From NCBI GenBank assembly GCA_022600315.1, contig JAHZKQ010000017.1, positions 1 to 8,192 on the forward strand: DNA of 8,192 nucleotides, read 5' to 3'. Shown piece by piece: positions 1 through 8,192 of the stretch. The notes under the pieces are model-generated. The model searched no databases and had not been told where the DNA came from. It saw only the letters and a program-made list of their open reading frames with translations. The stretch's first letter is position 1, and each line of letters begins with the position of its first letter. The DNA comes from Gammaproteobacteria bacterium (GTDB lineage Bacteria > Pseudomonadota > Gammaproteobacteria > Coxiellales > Coxiellaceae). The position numbers were made by a program, and so were the translations under genes.

Positions 1-19
1 GGATTTAATTCCAAACTTG

Positions 20-1189
20 TTACGCAATTTCCAATTTTCGAGATTGTAACTGAGTCGCTCCGGTGACTTTTTCTTCAGCAGTCATATAACCTTGATTAAT
101 TAAATAATCGGTTATTTTAGCCACGGCATCGGTTACGCCTAATTGCTTGGTATCGATAACAATTTCAGCATTGTTTGGTGCTTCATAAGGATCATCAATG
201 CCAGTAAAGTTTTTAATAATTCCAGCACGGACTTTTTTATATAAGCCTTTGGGATCTCGTTGCTCGCAAACTAACACGGGAGTGGAAATATAAATTTCAA
301 TAAACGCGCCTTGCGTGCTGATTAACTCTCTAGCCTTTTGTCTAGCTTCCTTATAAGGCGCGATTTGCGCACAAATCGTTAAGCCACCGTGTTTGGTAAT
401 TTCGCTAGCAACAAAAGCAATGCGGGCAATATTAGCGTTGCGATCTTGCCGAGAAAAACCTAAGCCATTAGAAATATTTTTTCGCACCACATCGCCATCT
501 AACAAGGTAATTTTACGTTTATCTAGCAGCATTAATTTAGCGATTAAGGCTTTGGCAATGGTGGATTTGCCAGCGCCAGATAAACCAGTAAAAAATAAGG
601 TGATGCCTTGTTGCGCTTTGGCCGGAAAACTTTGGCGTAATTCACGAATCACTTCAGGGTAAGAAAACCATTCGGGGATATCCAATCCTTCACGTAGGCG
701 CCGGCGAATTTCAGTGCCAGATATTTTTAAAATTTCTTCATCTTTTTTTGCCTCGTTGGCAGGAATATATTGTCGCCGCGATTTGCTAAAAGCCATTTCT
801 TGGAACGGCACCATTTGAATGCCCGCTTCTTGTTGATATTGGCTTGCTAGTTCTTGTGCGGCATACGGTGCATAAAATGCCTTGCCTTGGCGATCAACGC
901 CAGGTCCAGCATGATCGCGACCGATAATAAAATGCGTGCAGCCGTAATTCTTACGAATTAACATATGCCAGAGCGCTTCTCGTGGGCCCGCCATACGCAT
1001 GGCCAGTGGCAGAAAATTTAATAGTGCTATAGAGTTTGGGTAATACGGCATAATTTTTTGATAGCAGCGAACCCGAGTAAAATAATCTACATCGCCAGGT
1101 TTGGTCATGCCAACCACCGGCTGAATTAAAAGATTGGCGTTATGCATTTTAGCCGCGCGCTGAGTTAATTCAAAATGGGCTCGATGCAT
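20..1189 (-). CDS. cysC: Bifunctional ATP sulfurylase / APS kinase, C-terminal part (frameshifted from the ORF at 1165-1698)
   Basis: This frame carries the C-terminal half of an ATP sulfurylase (about residues 1-190) fused to a complete APS kinase (about 195-370). The pair converts sulfate and ATP to APS and then phosphorylates APS to PAPS, the cytoplasmic sulfate donor. Seen: HRAH at residues 2-5, GRDHAGPG at 90-97, the sulfurylase end motif SGTEIRRRL at 157-165, a kinase P-loop GLSGAGKST at 202-210, DGDVVRKN at 231-238, and the kinase KGLYKK...FTGI..PYEAP block at about 314-338. The first Met is not a convincing start: no Shine-Dalgarno precedes it, and it is the conserved internal Met of QTRNP-M-HRAH, whose first half is encoded in another frame just upstream. 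Joined to residues 1-170 of that frame, the product would be 559 aa, close to known Sat-CysC fusions. No decay is visible beyond the single frame change, so the alternatives are sequencing error, a recent mutation or recoding. Confidence 0.9.
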   Translation of the reverse strand: MHRAHFELTQRAAKMHNANLLIQPVVGMTKPGDVDYFTRVRCYQKIMPYYPNSIALLNFLPLAMRMAGPREALWHMLIRKNYGCTHFIIGRDHAGPGVDRQGKAFYAPYAAQELASQYQQEAGIQMVPFQEMAFSKSRRQYIPANEAKKDEEILKISGTEIRRRLREGLDIPEWFSYPEVIRELRQSFPAKAQQGITLFFTGLSGAGKSTIAKALIAKLMLLDKRKITLLDGDVVRKNISNGLGFSRQDRNANIARIAFVASEITKHGGLTICAQIAPYKEARQKARELISTQGAFIEIYISTPVLVCEQRDPKGLYKKVRAGIIKNFTGIDDPYEAPNNAEIVIDTKQLGVTDAVAKITDYLINQGYMTAEEKVTGATQLQSRKLEIA

Positions 1190-1698
1190 GGGTTTCGGGT
1201 TTGGAAACCAACTAAGTTTTTTAGTGATAAGGTTTTAAGTTGTTTATGTAATTGTTGCGGTGTTAAGCGGTATTCAACAAAATCATAATGGGTGGGGAGA
1301 TTAATTTTTTTTAATTCTCCGCTGAGGTAAAATTCACCGCGTTGTAGCAGCTGCTTAACGCCAGCATGACTTGGATCGGTACTGCCAAAAACATATTGTG
1401 CTTCTTGATTTTTATCGGGCTGCCAAATTTCTTTGACTTTTAAGGTGGCCAATAAAGTGCCTTCATTGCTGCATAAATTCACGGTATCATCCAGTATTAA
1501 ATCTTTAGCAAATTCAGTACTCACATCCAAAGTAATTGGCATCGGCCATAGTGCGTCATTGCTAAGGCGCATTTCCTTAACGACTCGCAAATAATCTTGT
1601 TGACCCATAAAATTAGTCAGCGGCGCAAAACCACCGTTGGCTAACATTTCAAAGTCACACAGTTGCCATGGATTTAAGACAAGGGGTTTATTAGCCAT
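1165..1698 (-). CDS. sat: ATP sulfurylase, N-terminal part of the split sat-cysC gene
   Basis: This is the N-terminal domain of a bifunctional sulfate adenylyltransferase. Seen: the family start block LNPWQLCDFEML...GGFAPLTNFM (about residues 8-31), LWPMPITLDV (about 50-59), and FQTRNP at residues 165-170, where the ATP-binding/catalytic motif begins. After Pro170 this frame reads seven unrelated residues and stops, while the expected continuation MHRAHFEL lies in the -1 frame. As written it lacks HxxH, so it should be inactive alone. The ATG start overlaps the last 8 bp of the sulfotransferase gene (ATGGCTAA) and has no clear Shine-Dalgarno, so translation is probably coupled to the upstream gene. 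The start is supported by alignment to the usual family N-terminus. It is the third gene of a cysQ-sulfotransferase-sat/cysC operon. Homology is certain; whether the gene works as a single product depends on the frame change. Confidence 0.88.
   Translation of the reverse strand: MANKPLVLNPWQLCDFEMLANGGFAPLTNFMGQQDYLRVVKEMRLSNDALWPMPITLDVSTEFAKDLILDDTVNLCSNEGTLLATLKVKEIWQPDKNQEAQYVFGSTDPSHAGVKQLLQRGEFYLSGELKKINLPTHYDFVEYRLTPQQLHKQLKTLSLKNLVGFQTRNPCIEPILN
1189..1195 (-). other. Frame-change site in sat-cysC with a slippery-type heptamer
   Basis: Read on the minus strand the bases are A AAC CCA TG in the upstream frame (Asn169, Pro170, then Cys). A slip of -1 gives AAA CCC ATG, so the product would read N-P-M-H-R-A-H, exactly the conserved ATP sulfurylase motif. 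The heptamer fits X XXY YYZ with X=A, Y=C, Z=A. The same picture results from loss of one base after CC in an ancestral AAC CCN ATG, which is the simpler explanation. The zero frame ends only seven codons later (TAA at 1165-1167). Confidence 0.6.
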
Positions 1699-2665
1699 TG
1701 TTTACTGCCAATTTTGTGGTGATTAAAGCTTTGTGCCAACCAAAGCGTTTTAGTAATTTTTCGTTAATGATCTCATCACAGCGGGCTTTTTGTTTGTCGG
1801 TAAAAACCTCTTGCCATTCATCCGCTTGGCCTTTGCGAAAATGACTGGTTGGATCTTTGTGGGTTGGGGAATAGACAAAAAATCCTTTGGGAATTTTATA
1901 AAAGTCCATTACTTTCGCAAAAAAAGCTTCTTCACCTTTTATTAAGTCTTCATAATGAGTCACCAAAATATCGATTTTAGCGCGGTCTAAGTAATTACTC
2001 CAGCCTTGTAACCACTCTGCCATCGATTTCAAATGAGTTTCAATATGCCAATCAATTTGCTTTGTTAAAGGTAAATCTTTATAACCATCAAAAGGTAGGT
2101 GTATGGTGTAATTGTAGCAGTGTGGTCTTGCTCTGCCTTGTAATAGGTTGCAATTATGTACCCAGGAGAGTGTTGCTTGGCGTGGATCGCGTAAGTGCAA
2201 AATAAAGCGACATTTCAAATCTTCTAGGACATGAATATTTATTTCGCTGGCATTGAAATGTTCTTGGCGGATTAATTGATTCTTTAGAATATATTCAATC
2301 TTTCTTGGCATCAGATAGTAATAAGGAAAATATCCTGGCGCAAGAAAATCACGCAGAAATGGAAAACCAAGACCTTTACAGATTGTATTCATTAAATATA
2401 CGCTACCTGATTTTGGCATGGTATTGATAAATAGACCGGGAATATTACTACGTAGGGCTTCATACTTACTTGCTTTTTCTTGCGCAAGAAGGATATCTTG
2501 TCTAGCCGCGGCTTCTGGTGGCAGTGTTTGAGGGGTTGCTTGTGTGCTCGCAAGCCTAGTGTTTAGGGTATCCAGTTTAGCATTTAATGAGCCTACTTTT
2601 TGTTGAACATTCTCAACTTCAGTTAGAATATATTTAATTCCACGCAGTTTGTTAATAATTCCCAT
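1691..2665 (-). CDS. PAPS-dependent sulfotransferase with N-terminal coiled coil
   Basis: This 324-aa cytosolic-type sulfotransferase would move sulfate from PAPS to a hydroxyl or amine on an acceptor, leaving PAP. Seen: the 5'-phosphosulfate loop TMPKSGSVYLMN at residues 82-93, the 3'-phosphate-binding segment with RFILHLRDPRQATLSW at 153-168, and a C-terminal FRKGQADEW at 276-284 resembling the RKG..W motif of the family. Residues 13-38 carry hydrophobic residues at strict 4-3 spacing (I13, V17, V20, V24, L27, L31, L34, L38), a coiled coil, followed by a Pro/Ala/Gln-rich linker (about 40-60). No signal peptide or membrane helix is seen. The ATG at 2665 is chosen over an adjacent TTG at 2668 because AAGGAG lies 6 bp before it. 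It sits 10 bp after cysQ and overlaps sat by 8 bp. The acceptor is unknown; glycan is inferred from context. Confidence 0.88.
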   Translation of the reverse strand: MGIINKLRGIKYILTEVENVQQKVGSLNAKLDTLNTRLASTQATPQTLPPEAAARQDILLAQEKASKYEALRSNIPGLFINTMPKSGSVYLMNTICKGLGFPFLRDFLAPGYFPYYYLMPRKIEYILKNQLIRQEHFNASEINIHVLEDLKCRFILHLRDPRQATLSWVHNCNLLQGRARPHCYNYTIHLPFDGYKDLPLTKQIDWHIETHLKSMAEWLQGWSNYLDRAKIDILVTHYEDLIKGEEAFFAKVMDFYKIPKGFFVYSPTHKDPTSHFRKGQADEWQEVFTDKQKARCDEIINEKLLKRFGWHKALITTKLAVNNG

Positions 2666-2671
2666 CAAGCT

Positions 2672-2677
2672 CTCCTT
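2672..2677 (-). promoter_or_regulatory. Ribosome binding site of the sulfotransferase
   Basis: AAGGAG overlaps the cysQ stop codon (TAAGGAG) and lies 6 bp from the ATG at 2665. The neighbouring TTG at 2668 would have only a 3-bp spacing, so this site decides the start and points to coupled translation with cysQ. Confidence 0.75.
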
Positions 2678-3488
2678 ATAAATGCGTAGTCCACGCTGCA
2701 GAACCTCTTGCGCCGAGGGCCAAGAATTTTGGATTTAATAAATCTTGTTTGCTGTAATCCAATGACTTTCCGCTGGGGCTTAATAATTTCCCTCCGGCTT
2801 GTTCGAGAACACACTGCGCAGCAGCGGTATCCCATTCTTTGGTGGGACCTAATCTTGGGTAAAGATCTGCCGCACCTTCTGCCAATAAACATATTTTAAG
2901 ACTGCTGCCCATATTAATGCATTGGCAGGGGCCAATTTTTTCAATAAAGGCTTGCATGCTATCAAGCCCGTGACGGCGACTAGTCGTTAAACGCAGTGGT
3001 TGATCGTTTAAAGTTTTAGTTTGGAGCTGAAGTTTTTCGGCAGGATTTTGACCAGCTTGTTTAAAGGCACCAATACCTTTGGCAGCGTAATAACAAGTAT
3101 TTAAGGCAGGGGCATTGACTACTCCGAGCACCACTTGCCGCTCTTTGACTAAGGCAATATTGACAGTAAATTCGCCATTACGATCGATAAATTCCTTGGT
3201 GCCATCTAGGGGATCGACCAGCCAAAAACAATCATCCGCGTGTATGCTGGTATGGACGTCGGTATTGGATTCCTCAGAGACTACGGTAATTTTTGGGGTT
3301 AATTCATTTAAGGCCTGGACGATAATATTATGCGCCAATTGATCCGCTTTGGTCAGGGGCGATTGGTCGGCTTTATGGGTGACGGTAAGCGCTGCGTGGT
3401 CATTGTAAACTGCCAAGATTGCCTTCGCAGCTAGCCGGGATATTTCTACCACAGTATTTAAGAGTGCTTGATTGGATTTTACTGCCAT
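2676..3488 (-). CDS. cysQ: 3'(2'),5'-bisphosphate nucleotidase CysQ (PAP phosphatase)
   Basis: CysQ hydrolyses PAP (and can hydrolyse PAPS) to AMP or APS plus phosphate, relieving product inhibition of sulfotransferases. The 270-aa protein has the lithium-sensitive inositol-monophosphatase fold. Seen: KADQSPLTKAD at residues 39-49, metal-binding SEE at 71-73, the signature WLVDPLDGTKEF at 89-100 (metal ligands in DPLDGT), and PTKEWDTAAAQ at 215-225 with the late metal-binding Asp220. The ATG at 3488 is chosen. An in-frame ATG at 3617 would add 43 residues unlike CysQ and would place the good promoter at 3527-3555 inside the gene. Upstream of 3488 there is only a weak GGAA/AAGG ribosome site. 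It is the first gene of the sulfation operon, 10 bp from the sulfotransferase. Its length is near that of E. coli CysQ (246 aa). Family assignment is very secure. Confidence 0.94.
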   Translation of the reverse strand: MAVKSNQALLNTVVEISRLAAKAILAVYNDHAALTVTHKADQSPLTKADQLAHNIIVQALNELTPKITVVSEESNTDVHTSIHADDCFWLVDPLDGTKEFIDRNGEFTVNIALVKERQVVLGVVNAPALNTCYYAAKGIGAFKQAGQNPAEKLQLQTKTLNDQPLRLTTSRRHGLDSMQAFIEKIGPCQCINMGSSLKICLLAEGAADLYPRLGPTKEWDTAAAQCVLEQAGGKLLSPSGKSLDYSKQDLLNPKFLALGARGSAAWTTHL

Positions 3489-3526
3489 CCTTGCAGTTCC
3501 AGATTGATTATCATTGAAAGACCAAC

Positions 3527-3555
3527 ATAATATATAGCGCCATTGCTTCTGACAA
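3527..3555 (-). promoter_or_regulatory. Sigma70-like promoter of the cysQ-sulfotransferase-sat/cysC operon
   Basis: On the minus strand TTGTCA (3555-3550) and TATTAT (3532-3527) are separated by exactly 17 bp, each one mismatch from consensus. Transcription would begin near 3520, giving a leader of about 30 nt before the ATG at 3488. No operator palindrome was recognised. Confidence 0.65.
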
Positions 3556-3616
3556 GTGTTTCTTGGACGGCAAGATTGATAAATATTTAAGCAGCTGTTC
3601 ATTCTAGCTTTGACCA

Positions 3617-3645
3617 TGTTGCTGTCCCAAATTCAGTGGTATAAT
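3617..3645 (+). promoter_or_regulatory. Extended -10 promoter of the nucleotide-sugar operon
   Basis: A perfect TATAAT at 3640-3645 is preceded by TGG (TGn extended -10) at 3637-3639. The -35 is weak: TGTTGC at 3617-3622 (17-bp spacing) or TTGCTG at 3619-3624 (15-bp spacing), which fits an extended -10 promoter. Transcription would start near 3652, about 35 nt before the ATG at 3686. Confidence 0.65.
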
Positions 3646-3676
3646 CTAGCGCTTTTTACCCTATTGAGCAGAATTT

Positions 3677-3680
3677 GAGG
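3677..3680 (+). promoter_or_regulatory. Ribosome binding site of the epimerase
   Basis: GAGG lies 5 bp upstream of the ATG at 3686 and supports that start as the first codon of the plus-strand operon. Confidence 0.6.
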
Positions 3681-3685
3681 TATCT

Positions 3686-4694
3686 ATGAAGGTGTTTGTC
3701 ACGGGAGCGGCTGGATTTATCGGTTTTCACCTGACTAAGGCGTTGCTGCTACGAGGCGACGAGGTGGTAGGTTTGGATAATCTCAATGATTACTACGACC
3801 CGCAATTAAAACACGATCGTCTAGCGCAGTTGCCGAGCGATGGCTTTACTTTTTATAAAGCCGATCTTGAAGATACCAGCGCAATCGAGCAGATTTTTAG
3901 CGAACACCAATTTGATTGTGTGGTGAACCTCGCTGCGCAAGCTGGGGTGCGTTATTCGCTGCAGAATCCTCGGGCTTATATCAATAGTAACCTGGTGGGC
4001 TTTTTAAATATTTTAGAAGCCTGCCGGCACAATAAAGTGGTTAATTTAGTCTTTGCTTCATCAAGCTCGGTGTATGGTGCCAATGCTAAATATCCTTTTT
4101 CCGAGCATGATAATATCGACCATCCCGTATCTTTATATGCGGCGACCAAAAAGTCGAATGAATTAATGGCGCATTCTTACGCCAGTCTTTATGGTTTACC
4201 AGTGACGGGTTTGCGTTTTTTTACTGTATACGGTCCTTGGGGTCGGCCAGATATGGCTTTATTTAAATTCACCAAAAATATTTTAGCCGATCAACCGATT
4301 GAACTTTTTAATAATGGTCAGATGTTGCGAGATTTTACTTATGTTGATGATATCGTTGCTGGCATTATAAAAACCGTGGATCATCCGGCAGAGGTTAACC
4401 CAGACTGGTCAGGTTTATCACCAGATCCGGCGACCAGTTATGCGCCTTATACGGTGTTTAATATTGGTAATAATCAGCCGATTAAATTACTCGATTTTGT
4501 CAGTGCGGTGGAAAAGGCTTTAAATAAAAAAGCCATTAAAAAACTTATGCCGATGCAAGCCGGTGATGTTGAAAAAACTTATGCCGATACCGCTAAACTT
4601 GAAGAGGCGTTCGATTATAAACCCTCAACCAGTATTGAAGAGGGCATTCAACGTTTTATTAATTGGTATGTGGAATATTTTGCAGGAAGCTGTC

Positions 4695-4708
<14 letters not shown>
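3686..4708 (+). CDS. NAD-dependent UDP-uronate 4-epimerase (UDP-glucuronate 4-epimerase family)
   Basis: This cytoplasmic short-chain dehydrogenase/reductase would interconvert UDP-glucuronate and UDP-galacturonate or the N-acetylated equivalents. The 340-aa length is typical of the family. Seen: NAD-binding GAAGFIG at residues 7-13, the family-typical GLDNLNDYYD at 29-38, NLAAQAGVRYS at 81-91, SSSSVYG at 125-131, the catalytic Tyr151-xxx-Lys155 pair in YAATK, and RFFTVYGPWGRPDMA at 177-191, which is strongly diagnostic of UDP-GlcA epimerases. It is the first gene of the plus-strand operon and its last 14 bp overlap the next gene. It is paired with an N-acetylhexosamine-type dehydrogenase, and no UDP-glucose dehydrogenase is present in the window. 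The natural substrate could therefore be UDP-GlcNAcA rather than UDP-GlcA; the sequence read here does not settle it. Confidence 0.9.
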
Positions 4709-8171
<3,463 letters not shown>

Positions 8172-8180
8172 AGCTTAATT

Positions 8181-8192
8181 ATGCAGCAAATA
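8181..8192 (+). CDS. Possible start of the next operon gene (truncated by the window edge)
   Basis: An ATG 9 bp after the pseC stop opens a frame (Met-Gln-Gln-Ile) that runs off the window. An AAGG lies about 13 bp upstream, further than usual. By operon logic this could be another pseudaminic acid gene (for example a cytidylyltransferase, hydrolase, acetyltransferase or synthase), but four codons do not allow identification. Confidence 0.35.

Noticed and set aside
393..662. Plus-strand open frame of 89 codons
   Set aside because: Antisense to the APS kinase coding region with strong protein homology on the other strand; no recognisable family and no good ribosome site noted.
1187..1189. Independent translation start for the C-terminal sat-cysC part at its first ATG
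   Set aside because: No Shine-Dalgarno precedes it, and this Met is a conserved internal residue of the ATP sulfurylase motif.
2666..2668. TTG start for the sulfotransferase, one codon before the ATG
   Set aside because: Spacing from AAGGAG is only 3 bp versus 6 bp for the ATG at 2665.
2665..2892. Minus-strand open frame overlapping the cysQ 3' end
   Set aside because: An alternate-frame shadow of cysQ with Arg/Cys-rich, unrecognisable content.
2708..2899. Plus-strand open frame of 63 codons antisense to cysQ
   Set aside because: Shadow of cysQ coding sequence; no homology or regulatory signals seen.
3115..3342. Plus-strand open frame of 75 codons antisense to cysQ
   Set aside because: Shadow frame; Ser/Thr-rich translation without a recognisable domain.
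3489..3617. In-frame N-terminal extension of cysQ starting at an ATG at 3617
   Set aside because: The 43 extra residues do not resemble CysQ and would contain the near-consensus promoter at 3527-3555; 3488 gives the usual family N-terminus.
3610..3645. TTGACC at 3610-3615 as the -35 of the epimerase promoter
   Set aside because: The gap to TATAAT at 3640 is 24 bp, too long for sigma70; the TGn extended -10 explains the promoter better.
4563..4694. In-frame upstream extension of the tviB-type dehydrogenase from an ATG at 4563
   Set aside because: It lies wholly inside the epimerase gene in another frame. The ATG at 4695 has its own Shine-Dalgarno and gives the expected start just before GLGYVG.

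Overview
The window is a stretch of a bacterial surface-glycan locus. Every gene resembles proteobacterial cell-envelope polysaccharide genes. The moderately AT-rich composition, strong Shine-Dalgarno sites and sigma70-like promoters suggest a gammaproteobacterium, but I cannot name a genus from sequence alone. No rRNA, tRNA, CRISPR array, insertion sequence or long repeat was seen. Coding density is very high: the only sizeable gap is about 197 bp (3489-3685) between two divergent operons.

Left half, minus strand (20-3488): a compact three-step sulfation module read from right to left. It is cysQ (PAP phosphatase), then a PAPS-dependent sulfotransferase with an N-terminal coiled coil, then a fused ATP sulfurylase / APS kinase (sat-cysC). 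Together these make PAPS, transfer its sulfate to an acceptor and destroy the inhibitory PAP by-product. The sat-cysC gene is split in two by a one-base frame change at positions 1189-1195. The change falls inside the catalytic QTRNP-M-HRAH motif, at a heptamer that matches the -1 slippery pattern X XXY YYZ (A AAC CCA).

Centre (3489-3685): a divergent control region. A TTGTCA-17-TATTAT promoter faces cysQ and an extended -10 promoter (TGG TATAAT) faces the nucleotide-sugar operon. The cysQ promoter fixes the cysQ start at 3488 rather than at an in-frame upstream ATG.

Right half, plus strand (3686-8192, running off the edge): a nucleotide-sugar operon with overlapping or tightly spaced genes. 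It comprises a UDP-uronate 4-epimerase of the UDP-glucuronate epimerase type, a TviB/WbpO-type UDP-N-acetylhexosamine 6-dehydrogenase, PseB (inverting UDP-GlcNAc 4,6-dehydratase) and PseC (the matching aminotransferase). The first two supply acidic (uronate) sugars. The last two are the first two steps toward pseudaminic acid, whose later genes would be expected just past the right edge. A further ORF begins at 8181.

Taken together, the region probably makes precursors for an acidic capsule, O-antigen or flagellin glycan and decorates a glycan with sulfate. The link between the sulfation module and the sugars is inferred from adjacency only.
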